A stretch of DNA of 41,669 nt from an uncultured Bacteroidales bacterium (GCA_937891975.1 CALAUA010000017.1:1-41669); one strand, 5' to 3'. Shown: positions 24,094 through 32,983, counted from the first letter of the stretch. The notes: a model not told the origin generated them from the sequence alone. A program made the numbers and translations.

Positions 24094-24126
24094 TGTGTAG
24101 TGTTGTTTAGTGTGGTGTAGTGTTGT

Positions 24127-24795
24127 TTAGTATTGTGTGGCTTCGCGGAAGGTTTGTTCCAAATCCTCTATCTCGCTGATGGGTTTATCCACTTTGATTT
24201 CTCCGTGGTCGATAATCACCACTCGCGTACACATCTGCTTGACTTCCTGTAAAATGTGAGTTGATAGAATCACTGTACGTTCTTCGCCCATTTCGCGAAT
24301 CAAAGCACGTATATCTTCCAATTGATTAGGGTCAAGCCCTGTTGTCGGTTCATCCAAAATCAATAGTTCGGGGTCTCCAATCATCGCTTGCGCCAAACCC
24401 ACACGCTGGCGATACCCCTTGCTCAGCTGCCCCACTCGCTTGTTGGCTTCCGCAGTTAGTCCCACGCGCGCAATTAGTTGTTCCACTATTTCATCTTGGC
24501 TCTTGGCTCCTTGTTCCTTACTCCTCAATCCCACGAAAAACCGCAGATATTCACGCACATACATATCCTCGTACAACGGATTCTGCTCTGGTAGGAAGCC
24601 TATAGACTTAGGCACATGCACCTCTCCATTGGTAGCATTCCAAACACCTACCATAATCTTCATCAAAGTAGATTTGCCCGCACCATTGGGACCCAGCAAA
24701 CCTATTACCTCACCATCGTCTATGGTCAAGTTTACATTCTTCAGCACATGTTGCTTACCAATATGCTTATTGAGATGTTGAATTTGTATAGCCAT
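24127..24795 (-). CDS. ABC transporter ATP-binding protein, GldA-like
   Basis: This 222-residue ATPase has Walker A GPNGAGKST, FLPEQNPLY as Q-loop, signature LSKGYRQR, Walker B LLILDEPTTGLDP and STHIL, and most resembles GldA/CcmA-type subunits of the Bacteroidota. No permease partner is adjacent. I start at the ATG at 24793-24795 (MAIQIQHLNK): the longer frame to 24843 would cross the promoter at 24813-24844, which predicts transcription from about 24806 and therefore a leader of only about ten bases. Residues 89-100 (LRSKEQGAKSQ region) are encoded by a 7-base repeat array inserted in frame. The gene heads the gldA-ruvB-HAD run. Confidence 0.85.
   Translation of the reverse strand: MAIQIQHLNKHIGKQHVLKNVNLTIDDGEVIGLLGPNGAGKSTLMKIMVGVWNATNGEVHVPKSIGFLPEQNPLYEDMYVREYLRFFVGLRSKEQGAKSQDEIVEQLIARVGLTAEANKRVGQLSKGYRQRVGLAQAMIGDPELLILDEPTTGLDPNQLEDIRALIREMGEERTVILSTHILQEVKQMCTRVVIIDHGEIKVDKPISEIEDLEQTFREATQY
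24496..24530. repeat. 7-base tandem repeat inside the GldA-like gene
   Basis: Five abutting 7-mers on the plus strand: TTGGCTC, TTGGCTC, CTTGTTC, CTTACTC and CTCAATC. They code for residues 89-100 of the ATPase, between its Q-loop and signature motif. Confidence 0.65.
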
Positions 24796-24812
24796 ACTTC
24801 CCAATTTGGTCG

Positions 24813-24844
24813 CAAAGATACAACTTTTTTCTGATATATCCAAA
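24813..24844 (-). promoter_or_regulatory. Promoter of the gldA-ruvB-HAD genes
   Basis: Minus-strand TTTG (24841-24844), 20 bases, then TATCTTTG (24813-24820): a full consensus match. It fixes the downstream start codon at 24795 and separates this unit from hflX. Confidence 0.75.
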
Positions 24845-24865
24845 CTACTACGTCATTTTCAGCAA

Positions 24866-26182
24866 CTACTCATACTGTTGGAACAGAAAATCGTTGTATG
24901 GGTAGCGTTGAATATGAATAGCTTTGATGCGGTCGTAAAAGAGAGACTTGAGTTCATCTATATTCGTTTTCTGACGTGCAGAAATGAATATACAATCATC
25001 ATGCAGCTTTGCCATCCATGTGCGCTGCAACTCCTCAAGGGAGATATTCTCACGTTTGATTGGCGTGAGATCGTCCTCCTCCTTTGGCGTATAGGTAAAG
25101 GCATCAATCTTGTTAAACACCACAATACGAGGGATTTGCGCAACAGTCTTCTCGGTTTTCTTATTGGATTTTTGTTTCTTTGACCAAGGGTCTGCTTCTT
25201 TAATTTCAGTCTGCTTGGTCAGGAGTTCGTTGATAGTTTGCTCCACCACCTCGTATTGCTCCTCGAAGTTAGGGTGTGATATATCCACCACGTGAATAAG
25301 CAAATCTGCTTCGCGCACTTCGTCCAATGTCGATTTAAACGACTCCACCAAATGGTGAGGAAGTTTGCGTATAAATCCCACAGTATCAGAGAGTAAGAAT
25401 GGAAGGTTCTCAATAGTCACCTTGCGCACAGTCGTGTCAAGAGTAGCAAAAAGTTTGTTCTCTGCAAACACCTCTGACTTGCTGATAAGGTTCATAATCG
25501 TAGATTTCCCCACGTTAGTATACCCCACAAGCGCCACACGCACCATCTTGCCGCGGTTTTGGCGTTGGGTAGCCATTTGGCGATCAATCTTTTTGAGTTC
25601 CTCACGAAGGAGTGCAATGCGCTGACCAATGATTCGTTTGTCGGCCTCAATCTGCGTTTCACCCATACCACGGCTAGTTGTTCCACCACCTCGCTGACGG
25701 TCTAAGTGCGACCACATGCGGGTCAAACGAGGAAGCATATACTGCAAGTGCGCCATCTCCACTTGCGTCTTAGCATAGGATGTTTGGGCACGATTGAGGA
25801 ATATCTCCAGAATGAGGATAGTACGGTCGATGACACGAACAGGTTGTTTGTGGTTGTCTTTTATCTCATTTTGGTTGTGGGCATTGAGTGCCTTTTCTAT
25901 ATTGCGAAGCTGACGAGGTGAGAGTTCGTCATCAAAGATGACCATATCTATGAAGTCATCGGTGTCAGCAAAGCGTTGAATATATTCGTTGATCTCCTGA
26001 AGTTTTCCTTCGCCCACATAAGTGGACGTATTAGGATAATCAAGGCGTTGCACAAAACGCTTGACACAATTGGTATTGTTGGTGTCGGCAAGAAATGCCA
26101 ACTCGTCGAGATATTCTTTTGTTCGTTCTTCGTTTTGGTTAGGGGTTATCAGTCCTACCAAGACGGCATTGAGTTTACCCAT
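24866..26182 (-). CDS. hflX: Ribosome-associated GTPase HflX
   Basis: HflX is a GTPase that binds the 50S subunit and splits stalled or heat-damaged ribosomes. The N-terminal HflX domain (to about residue 210) includes VIFDDELSPRQLRN, RTILILEIF and the glycine-rich RGGGTTSRGMGETQIE. The G domain has G1 GYTNVGKST, G3 DTVGFI, G4 VFNKID and G5 ISAR. A lysine-rich stretch near residues 345-360 and a segment before G5 lengthen the domain slightly. At 438 residues it is otherwise typical. It starts three bases after murG ends and is read from the same promoter at 27376-27406. The usual neighbour at this point in the cluster, murC, is absent. Confidence 0.94.
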   Translation of the reverse strand: MGKLNAVLVGLITPNQNEERTKEYLDELAFLADTNNTNCVKRFVQRLDYPNTSTYVGEGKLQEINEYIQRFADTDDFIDMVIFDDELSPRQLRNIEKALNAHNQNEIKDNHKQPVRVIDRTILILEIFLNRAQTSYAKTQVEMAHLQYMLPRLTRMWSHLDRQRGGGTTSRGMGETQIEADKRIIGQRIALLREELKKIDRQMATQRQNRGKMVRVALVGYTNVGKSTIMNLISKSEVFAENKLFATLDTTVRKVTIENLPFLLSDTVGFIRKLPHHLVESFKSTLDEVREADLLIHVVDISHPNFEEQYEVVEQTINELLTKQTEIKEADPWSKKQKSNKKTEKTVAQIPRIVVFNKIDAFTYTPKEEDDLTPIKRENISLEELQRTWMAKLHDDCIFISARQKTNIDELKSLFYDRIKAIHIQRYPYNDFLFQQYE

Positions 26183-26185
26183 AAA

Positions 26186-27355
26186 TTATTTTGTAGCTAA
26201 TTTCATCACTTCCTCTGCAATCAAACGAGCAGAATCTGGAAGTGCCAATGTGAGAATATTCTTGTGCAATGCTGCTAGTTGCTTATCATCCTTTATCAAT
26301 GGCAGCGCAGTAGCAATGAGCGTGTCTTTTGCATCCACATCTTTGACCAAAACAGCCGCATCTTTCTTGACTAATGCCATTGCGTTGTGGGTTTGGTGGT
26401 CTTCTGCCACGTTAGGCGATGGAACTAAGATAGATGGCTTGCCCAACAGACAGAGTTCGGATATTGATGACGCTCCTGCACGCGAAATCACTAAGTCCGC
26501 CAGCGCATATGCCAAAGGCATCTGACTAACAAAGTCCGTGCAGATGATTGCAGGTAACTGGCAATCATCGGACGCCCCTATTGGGCTATTGGACGGCGTT
26601 CCGCCTATTGGACGCGCGAGTGCGCTATTGGTAAGTGCTGCCTTGCAGTCCGCAAAGTAGTTCTTACCCGTTTGCCAAATCACTTGTATCCCGCTTTCTA
26701 TCAGTTCGTTGAGGTGCGCAATGATGCTTTGGTTGATGGTGCGCGCACCTAGACTTCCGCCTATGATGAGCAGCGTCTTTTTCTCTATGGTGAAGTTCAC
26801 ACCAAACTCCTCATTGAAGTATTTGATTGCCTCCTCTTTCGTGCCCGAAGTCAAGTTTTGGCGCACAGGGTTACCTGTGAGGATGATTTTATCTTTTGGG
26901 AAGAAACGCTCCATTCCCTCGTATGCCACGCAAATCTTCTTGGCATCATCTTTCAGCAGTTTGTTGGTCACTCCTGCAAAGCCATTTTGCTCTTGCAATA
27001 GGATGGGTACTCCCATTTTCGCTGCCACTTTCATGGCTGCACCACTGGCATAGCCACCCACACCTATTCCCACATCTGGACGGAAATCGCGCACAATCTT
27101 ACGTGCTTGTATCATTGAGCGTACTAGGTCAATCACTACGCGGATATTCTTCCATGGGCGACTACGGTCAACCCCCTTGACAGGCAAGCCGATAATCTTA
27201 TATCCTGCTTGTGGTACGCGCTCCATTTCCATACGTCCGAGTGCTCCCACAAATAGTATTTCGCAATTAGGGTCAGCTTCGCGCAATGCGTTTGCTATGC
27301 TTACGGCAGGGAAGATATGCCCTCCTGTTCCGCCACCAGAGATTAGGTACTTCAT
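26186..27355 (-). CDS. murG: UDP-GlcNAc transferase MurG
   Basis: MurG adds GlcNAc to lipid I to form lipid II on the inner face of the membrane. Motifs are GGGTGGHIFPA (residues 7-17), GVGGYASG (98-105), LQEQNGFAG, the second-domain loop IIGGSLGA, and DLVISRAGASS with the EL segment contacting UDP-GlcNAc. Residues 243-262 (about ALARPIGGTPSNSPIGAS) have no counterpart in the MurG pattern I know and are encoded by three abutting micro-hairpin units. They fall between conserved blocks, in a loop after the WQTGK segment, and keep the frame. The gene has its own promoter and is separated from ftsW by a terminator. Confidence 0.95.
   Translation of the reverse strand: MKYLISGGGTGGHIFPAVSIANALREADPNCEILFVGALGRMEMERVPQAGYKIIGLPVKGVDRSRPWKNIRVVIDLVRSMIQARKIVRDFRPDVGIGVGGYASGAAMKVAAKMGVPILLQEQNGFAGVTNKLLKDDAKKICVAYEGMERFFPKDKIILTGNPVRQNLTSGTKEEAIKYFNEEFGVNFTIEKKTLLIIGGSLGARTINQSIIAHLNELIESGIQVIWQTGKNYFADCKAALTNSALARPIGGTPSNSPIGASDDCQLPAIICTDFVSQMPLAYALADLVISRAGASSISELCLLGKPSILVPSPNVAEDHQTHNAMALVKKDAAVLVKDVDAKDTLIATALPLIKDDKQLAALHKNILTLALPDSARLIAEEVMKLATK
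26570..26629. repeat. Three abutting micro-hairpin units inside murG
   Basis: Units at 26570-26590, 26591-26609 and 26610-26629 each begin GGACG and end TATT. Their cores differ (CCCCTATTGGG, GCGTTCCGC, CGCGAGTGCG) and each can form a small stem. The total is exactly 60 bases, or 20 codons. In the murG sense strand they read AATAG, core, CGTCC, the same orientation as in the M16 peptidase gene. Confidence 0.8.
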
Positions 27356-27375
27356 ACGTGTTTAAGAAATTTGTG

Positions 27376-27406
27376 CAAAGATACAACAAAAAAAGCATAA
27401 GTGCAA
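27376..27406 (-). promoter_or_regulatory. Promoter of murG-hflX
   Basis: Minus-strand TTG (27404-27406), 20 bases, then TATCTTTG (27376-27383). It sits between the terminator after ftsW and the murG start, giving a leader of about 14 bases. Confidence 0.7.
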
Positions 27407-27409
27407 GAA

Positions 27410-27441
27410 AAATCGCAGAAAGTTTACTTTCTGTGCGATTT
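27410..27441 (-). terminator. Terminator after ftsW
   Basis: AAATCGCAGAAAG (27410-27422) pairs with CTTTCTGTGCGATTT (27427-27441) with a two-base bulge, and a T-rich run follows on the minus strand. It would end the mraZ-to-ftsW transcript just before the murG promoter. Confidence 0.65.
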
Positions 27442-27511
27442 TATTTCTTAACCAAGGGTTAACTAAAGGTTAACGATTTGTAGGTAGAGGAAATGGTCTT
27501 TGAGCAAAAGA

Positions 27512-28771
27512 CTATTCGATATGTATCTCTGGCACTTCTTCTTCGCTGGCAGCCATGGCAGATTGCTGGCGGGTATGCAGTTCGTTTTGTTCGCGAGCGA
27601 CACACATGATAATACCAAAATAGATACTGGTAATCAGCGCACTCGTACCACCTCGGCTAATCATCGGCAGCGGTTGTCCCGTGACAGGACCAATACCTAC
27701 CGACACCATCATACTGACCAATGCTTGACACGTGAGCATCAACGCCAAGCCCATCACCATCAGCATAGCGGAATAGTCAGCATACTTGCTACTGCTGAGG
27801 CACGAACGGAACAAAATAGCCAAATAGAGCAACATCAAGAAAAGTGCCCCTATGATACCCGACTCCTCCACAATAATAGCAAAAATATAGTCTGCAAACG
27901 CCTGCGGCAAGAAGTCGCGCTCTTGGCTATTACCTGGCAACACACCCAATGGCGAAGCACCACCGCGTGCAATAGCTACCTTAGCAATCGAGCGTTGGTA
28001 GTTGTCATCGGTGAGTTTGAACTCTTGGTCAGGAGTTTTCCATTCGGCAATCATGTCATCAATACGCCCCACCCAAGTGGTGGCACGTTTCATCACACCT
28101 TCCACCCTGCGGTTAGGTTCGATATATACTTTCTCGACGAAGAAATAGCCCGCAATAAGCAAGAAAACAGCTATCAACAACGTCGTTCCCCAATACTTGA
28201 TGTGTACGCGTGCAAGAAAGAAAAGCAGGAAAACGATTCCGCCCAACAGAATAGCAGTCGAGAGGTTACCCACCAGAATCAAGCCACAAACCACTACGGT
28301 GAGTGCAAGCACAATGAAGAAGTATTTCTTCTCGTCGTGCTCATTTCTGATTCGGCTCAGCAAATCGCTAACTACCAGAATAAGAGTGAGTTTTGCCAAT
28401 TCAGACGGCTGAAAAGTAATGCCAAAAATACGCAACCAACGCTTGGCACCATTGATCTCCACACCCATACCCGTGAAGGTCAGTAAGAGAAAAACAATCG
28501 ATATAGCCAACCCCAAATAACTAGCGATACGGATAAACTTGCTCGGAACAAACTGCAATCCAAATGCGAGCACCACACCTGCCGCAATAAAGAGCATCTG
28601 CTCCATGATTGGCCCCAGAGTGGAACTATTCTTCTCAAACGCAAGCGTACTACTTGCAGAAAACAATGCCAATATGGCAACAATTATCAATATGCCAAAC
28701 AATACCCAATACACCTTGTCGATGTAGTTGCGCTGTTGCAAAAGGCGAGATTTGAGGTCGGATATATGCAT
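27512..28771 (-). CDS. ftsW: Septal peptidoglycan glycosyltransferase FtsW
   Basis: FtsW is a SEDS-family membrane glycosyltransferase that polymerises lipid II at the septum with its partner FtsI. The 419 residues contain about ten membrane segments, the GITFQPSELAKLT segment (SEDS signature), a long extracytoplasmic loop, and PVTGQPLPMISRGGTSAL near the C-terminus. The C-terminal tail is acidic (EEEVPEIHIE). It lies downstream of murD across a string of TTTAGTG repeats and is the last gene before the terminator at 27410-27441. Confidence 0.95.
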   Translation of the reverse strand: MHISDLKSRLLQQRNYIDKVYWVLFGILIIVAILALFSASSTLAFEKNSSTLGPIMEQMLFIAAGVVLAFGLQFVPSKFIRIASYLGLAISIVFLLLTFTGMGVEINGAKRWLRIFGITFQPSELAKLTLILVVSDLLSRIRNEHDEKKYFFIVLALTVVVCGLILVGNLSTAILLGGIVFLLFFLARVHIKYWGTTLLIAVFLLIAGYFFVEKVYIEPNRRVEGVMKRATTWVGRIDDMIAEWKTPDQEFKLTDDNYQRSIAKVAIARGGASPLGVLPGNSQERDFLPQAFADYIFAIIVEESGIIGALFLMLLYLAILFRSCLSSSKYADYSAMLMVMGLALMLTCQALVSMMVSVGIGPVTGQPLPMISRGGTSALITSIYFGIIMCVAREQNELHTRQQSAMAASEEEVPEIHIE

Positions 28772-28779
28772 ATGTGCAG

Positions 28780-28807
28780 TTTAGTGTTTAGTGTTTAGTG
28801 TTTAGAG
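28780..28807. repeat. 7-base tandem repeat between murD and ftsW
   Basis: Three copies of TTTAGTG and one of TTTAGAG abut from 28780, the last overlapping the murD stop codon. They fill the gap up to eight bases before the ftsW start. Confidence 0.8.
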
Positions 28808-30136
28808 AGTTCGTACTGCTTTCATGAATTGTTCTCCACGGTCTTCATAGCTCTTGAAGAGGTCAAAACTTGCGCAGCAGGGCGACAGCAATACAGTATC
28901 TCCTTCGTTGGCTACCTCGTATGCCGATTGTACAGCATCAGCAAGGTTGTCGGTAGAGATGTACGTCACGCCCAATGCGTCAAAGTGCTGAATCAGTTTG
29001 CGATTGTCCTTTCCCATGAAAATCAGTGTATGGCATTTCTCACGGACCAACTCATCTATTTCGCTATAGTCGTTGCCTTTGTCCGTTCCACCTAGAATAA
29101 GCACGGTAGGAGTGGTCATACTCTCAAGCGCGTACCAACAGGAGTTCACATTCGTGGCTTTGGAGTCATTCACATAGCGCACCCCTTTCACCGTAGCCAC
29201 ATATTGCAGACGATGGTCCACGCCTGCAAACTGCTGCAGACTCTCACGAATAACATCGTTGTGGATATTCAATATCTGTGCTGCCAAACCTGCAGCCATC
29301 GAGTTGAGTTGGTTGTGCTTGCCCTTCAAACTCAGTTCTTCGAGCGGCACACGCAATGGTGCCACATCTGGTTTGACGCTCACTACCAAGTGACTGCCAT
29401 CAGTATATGCCACGTTCTGCTCATTGCTGCCAAAAGGATACAATGTTGCCTGTGGTTGAATACGCGCAATCTCGCGATTGATGACAGGGTCTTCGCTCCA
29501 GTAGATAAACGCATCCTTGCTCGTTTGGTTGCGCGTGATACGGAACTTCGCATCCACATAATTCTGGAACTGATGGTCGTATCTATCTAAGTGGTCTGGC
29601 GTGATATTGAGCAAAATAGCAATATCCGCCTTAAAGTCGTAGCAGTTGTCTAGTTGAAACGACGAGAGCTCAATCACATAGTACGCATGGTCTTCTTGCG
29701 CCACTTGCAATGCCAACGAATTGCCGATATTACCTGCCAAACCCACGTCTAATCCCGCACGGCGGAGCATGTCAAAAATCAGCGAAGTAGTCGTGGTCTT
29801 GCCATTCGAACCCGTGATACAAATCATCTTGGCGTTGGTATAACGCGCAGCGAACTCAATCTCCGAGAGGATAGGCGTGCCTTGTGCTATGAGTTGCTTC
29901 ACCAGCGGTGCCGTGAGTGGAATACCCGGCGACTTAATCACCTCGTCGGCATCGAGGATGAGTTCGGGCGTGTGCTTGCCCGACTCCCAAGCAATGTGGT
30001 GCTGGTCAAGCAGGGCTTGGTACATGGGAGCAATCTCTCCCATATCACTCACAAACACTTCCATACCTTTGGCTTGCGCCAGTATGGCAGCTCCTGTGCC
30101 CGATTCGCCTGCACCTAAAACAACAATTCTTTTCAT
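28802..30136 (-). CDS. murD: UDP-N-acetylmuramoylalanine--D-glutamate ligase
   Basis: MurD adds D-glutamate to UDP-MurNAc-L-Ala in the cytoplasm. The N-terminal Rossmann domain begins VVLGAGESGTG. The central ATPase domain has the P-loop GSNGKTTTT (about residues 109-117), the NITPDHLDRYD motif and HNQLNSMAA. The C-terminal domain has DHRLQYV with VNDSKATN. The 444-residue length is typical. It is followed by ftsW across a 7-base repeat string and preceded by mraY with a gap of seven bases, in the standard cluster order. Confidence 0.97.
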   Translation of the reverse strand: MKRIVVLGAGESGTGAAILAQAKGMEVFVSDMGEIAPMYQALLDQHHIAWESGKHTPELILDADEVIKSPGIPLTAPLVKQLIAQGTPILSEIEFAARYTNAKMICITGSNGKTTTTSLIFDMLRRAGLDVGLAGNIGNSLALQVAQEDHAYYVIELSSFQLDNCYDFKADIAILLNITPDHLDRYDHQFQNYVDAKFRITRNQTSKDAFIYWSEDPVINREIARIQPQATLYPFGSNEQNVAYTDGSHLVVSVKPDVAPLRVPLEELSLKGKHNQLNSMAAGLAAQILNIHNDVIRESLQQFAGVDHRLQYVATVKGVRYVNDSKATNVNSCWYALESMTTPTVLILGGTDKGNDYSEIDELVREKCHTLIFMGKDNRKLIQHFDALGVTYISTDNLADAVQSAYEVANEGDTVLLSPCCASFDLFKSYEDRGEQFMKAVRTL

Positions 30137-30143
30137 AATTAGG

Positions 30144-31415
30144 TTAACGTATTTTAAGGGTTAATATAGCCAATGCCGCTAAAATCAAAGTCACGATACA
30201 GAAGCGGAGTACAATCTTGCTCTCATGTTGCAACGGACCTTTGCCTTGGAACAACACCTTGCACGTAGGGTCGTTGCGGAGCACTTGATCCATAGAGGTG
30301 CGGTAGTGGTCATGCAGCGGAGTACGCTTCCACACACGCAAGTGCATGCCTTTCTTCTTGGCAAACTTATATACTTGCGTCTGAACAATCACGCTCACGC
30401 TCTCCATGAGGAAGATGCCGCACAAGATAGGCAAAAGCAACTCTTTGTGGATAATCACAGCGCACACACCGATAATACCTCCGATAGTCAGACTACCTGT
30501 GTCGCCCATGAATACTTGCGCAGGAAAACCATTCCACCATAAGAATCCAATCAGTGCGCCTACAAACGATGCCATAAATACCACAAGTTCTTCGCTACCA
30601 GGGATATACATCACATCAAAATAGTCGGAGAACACCACGTTGCCACTGATATATGCCAGTACAATCAACGCCACACCAATGATGGCAGAGTTGCCTGCAC
30701 ACATACCGTCCATACCATCGTTGAGGTTGGCACCGTTGCTCACCGCAGCCACTACCAAGATAGTCAATATCACAAAGAATATCCAACCTGCCTTGTATTT
30801 ATTCGTTTCGCCCAAGAAGGAGAACATATCCGCATAATTGAAGTTATGCTCTTTTACAAACGGAATGGTGGTGCGGGTGGACTTCACTTCAGGCGACTTT
30901 TCAAACACCGTGATATTGTTCTCGATATGCGATGTAACGCGCTCATTCATAACGGCTTCTGGGCTATAGCGAAGTGTCAGTCCTACTATCAAACCCAATG
31001 TGATTTGCCCTGCTATCTTCACCCAACCATTCAGTCCCTCTTTGTTGCCTCGGAATGTCTTGATATAGTCATCGGCAAAGCCCAAAGTGCCTAAAATCAG
31101 CGTAGTGATGAGCATCAAAATCATATACACATTGCTCAGTTTACCCATCAATAGACATGGAATCAGCATAGCAGCAACAATCACCACGCCACCCATCGTA
31201 GGCACCCCTTTCTTTGCCACATTGAATGGGTCTATCTTCTCATCGCGCTGGGTCTCGGAGATGTTTTTGCGTTTGAGCAACTGGATAAACCAATTACCCA
31301 CCCAAATACTTATACACAAACCCATCACACCTGCCACTATCGCGCGAAACGAGATGTAGGTCATCAATCGTGCCCCTGGCACATCACCTAATAACTGAAA
31401 CAATTCGTATATCAT
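30144..31415 (-). CDS. mraY: Phospho-N-acetylmuramoyl-pentapeptide-transferase
   Basis: MraY transfers phospho-MurNAc-pentapeptide to undecaprenyl phosphate to make lipid I. It is a polytopic membrane protein with about ten helices. Key motifs are PTMGG near residue 73, FADDYIK with the catalytic Asp pair, NGANLNDGMDGM, and the HLRVWKRTPLHDHY loop near the C-terminus. A longer loop at about residues 165-205, rich in charged residues, is the insert I associate with Bacteroidota MraY. At 423 residues it fits that group. The gap to murE holds a micro-hairpin. Confidence 0.96.
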   Translation of the reverse strand: MIYELFQLLGDVPGARLMTYISFRAIVAGVMGLCISIWVGNWFIQLLKRKNISETQRDEKIDPFNVAKKGVPTMGGVVIVAAMLIPCLLMGKLSNVYMILMLITTLILGTLGFADDYIKTFRGNKEGLNGWVKIAGQITLGLIVGLTLRYSPEAVMNERVTSHIENNITVFEKSPEVKSTRTTIPFVKEHNFNYADMFSFLGETNKYKAGWIFFVILTILVVAAVSNGANLNDGMDGMCAGNSAIIGVALIVLAYISGNVVFSDYFDVMYIPGSEELVVFMASFVGALIGFLWWNGFPAQVFMGDTGSLTIGGIIGVCAVIIHKELLLPILCGIFLMESVSVIVQTQVYKFAKKKGMHLRVWKRTPLHDHYRTSMDQVLRNDPTCKVLFQGKGPLQHESKIVLRFCIVTLILAALAILTLKIR

Positions 31416-31423
31416 AATTCCTA

Positions 31424-31466
31424 CCTTTAAACTCTAAACTGTAGCCGCTTTGCGGCGTTCTCTAAA
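31424..31466. repeat. Micro-hairpin and 7-mers between murE and mraY
   Basis: 7-mer-like strings (TTTAAAC, TCTAAAC) flank a hairpin unit at 31439-31460: CTGTAG, core CCGCTTTGCGG, CGTTC, then TCTAAAC. The unit fills the gap between the two genes. Confidence 0.75.
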
Positions 31467-32951
31467 CTATAAATATCCCTTCACCACTTCATGGTCATCA
31501 AAGTGGTGCTTCACACCTTTAACTATCTGATAATCTTCATGCCCTTTGCCTGCCACCAATATCACATCGCCCTGTCGAGCCAAGGTGCAAGCTGTCTTGA
31601 TAGCCGACTCGCGGTCTTCTATAATCAGCGTATGGCGCAATTCCTCGTTGGTCAGCCCTGCTGCCATATCTTTCAGAATATCAGCAGGTTCTTCGTCGCG
31701 AGGATTATCAGATGTCAAAATCAGTTGCGTACTCAATTGATATGCACTCTTCGCCATAATCGGACGTTTACCTTTATCTCTATTGCCACCGCAACCCACC
31801 ACTGTAATCACTTGCGCGGGGGCAGACTGTTTCCCCACATTCGCTACCACAATCTCGTTGATAGTCTTCAGCACATTCTCCACCGCATCGGGGGTGTGCG
31901 CATAGTCTATCACTGCAGTCCAGCCCTTTGGCGAGCGGATAGTCTCAAAGCGACCATTCACAGGTTGCAACCCACTCAAGATACGCAGCACTTCCATCGC
32001 ATCTTCACCCAATGCCACCGCAGCACCATAGATCAACAGCAAGTTGCTCACATTGAACCGACCTACCAGTGGCACAAACACTTCCGTATTCACCGCACCC
32101 AACGTACTCTGTACGCGCAGCAGCATACCATCGAAGCCCTCCTCCAGTATCTTGCCACGGAAATCCGCCATGCTATGGGTGGAATAAGTCAGCACGCGAC
32201 CGCGACAGTTTTGAGTCATCACGAGTCCATTCTTGTCATCAATATTCGTTATTGCAAACGCCTCTTTGCCCAATCGGTCAAATAGCACTTTCTTCGTATC
32301 GCGGTAGTTATCAAATGTCTTGTGATAATCCAAATGGTCGCGTGTGAGGTTGGTGAACAACGCACCTGCATACTCCAACCCTGCAATACGCTCTTGAGCG
32401 ATGGCGTGGCTACTCACTTCCATAAACGCATGCGTACAACCTGCTGCTACCATCTTGGCTAGCAATGCATTCAGTTCCAATGCATTAGGCGTCGTATGCG
32501 TCGCAGCCACTGCCTCATCATCCACATAATTCACCACCGTCGAAAGCAATCCTGCCTTGTAGCCCAATGCTTTGAAAAGTTTGTATAGCAATGTTGCGGT
32601 AGTCGTTTTGCCGTTCGTACCAGTCACGCCCACCAACCGAAGGGATGTCGAAGGTTTACCGAACCAATAGTGCGCCATCTTACCCAACGCCTCATCGCTA
32701 TTTTTCACCAGGATATAGCATACGCCATCGTCCTTGATATACTCCTCTTTCTCCAGTACCACAGCCACTGCCCCTTGCGCCAGACATTGCTCAATATACG
32801 CGTGTCCATCGGCTGCTGTACCCACTTGCGCCACAAACAAACATCCCTCACCCACACGGCGCGAATCAAACTGAATATCAGCCACTTCCACGTTCGTATC
32901 GCCTACAACTCGCAATACTTCAATATCAGCCAACAAATCTTTTATTCTCAT
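31467..32951 (-). CDS. murE: UDP-MurNAc-tripeptide ligase MurE
   Basis: MurE adds the third residue of the stem peptide. The DNPR signature in LTSDNPRDEEP indicates meso-diaminopimelate as substrate. The N-terminal UDP-binding domain contains FDSRRVGEGCLFVA. The ATPase P-loop is TGTNGKTTTAT (about residues 110-120), followed by TTPNALELNALLA, a carbamylated-lysine region, and NLTRDHLDYHKT. I start at the ATG at 32949-32951, giving 494 aa: a longer frame would begin at a GTG inside the TTTAGTG repeats. ftsI lies 32 bases upstream across those repeats. Confidence 0.96.
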   Translation of the reverse strand: MRIKDLLADIEVLRVVGDTNVEVADIQFDSRRVGEGCLFVAQVGTAADGHAYIEQCLAQGAVAVVLEKEEYIKDDGVCYILVKNSDEALGKMAHYWFGKPSTSLRLVGVTGTNGKTTTATLLYKLFKALGYKAGLLSTVVNYVDDEAVAATHTTPNALELNALLAKMVAAGCTHAFMEVSSHAIAQERIAGLEYAGALFTNLTRDHLDYHKTFDNYRDTKKVLFDRLGKEAFAITNIDDKNGLVMTQNCRGRVLTYSTHSMADFRGKILEEGFDGMLLRVQSTLGAVNTEVFVPLVGRFNVSNLLLIYGAAVALGEDAMEVLRILSGLQPVNGRFETIRSPKGWTAVIDYAHTPDAVENVLKTINEIVVANVGKQSAPAQVITVVGCGGNRDKGKRPIMAKSAYQLSTQLILTSDNPRDEEPADILKDMAAGLTNEELRHTLIIEDRESAIKTACTLARQGDVILVAGKGHEDYQIVKGVKHHFDDHEVVKGYL

Positions 32952-32983
32952 ATCTCTAAACACTAAACTCTAAACACTAAACA
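32952..32983. repeat. 7-base tandem repeat between ftsI and murE
   Basis: In the murE sense strand four 7-mers of TTTAGTG and TTTAGAG run up to two bases before the murE ATG. The whole gap is repeat. Confidence 0.8.

Noticed and set aside
24796..24843. Longer N-terminus of the GldA-like protein
   Set aside because: The extra codons overlap a full-consensus promoter, so they would not be in the transcript.
27500..28486. 328-codon frame opposite ftsW
   Set aside because: Composition is unlike a real protein (rich in His, Gln, Thr) and it mirrors the conserved ftsW gene.
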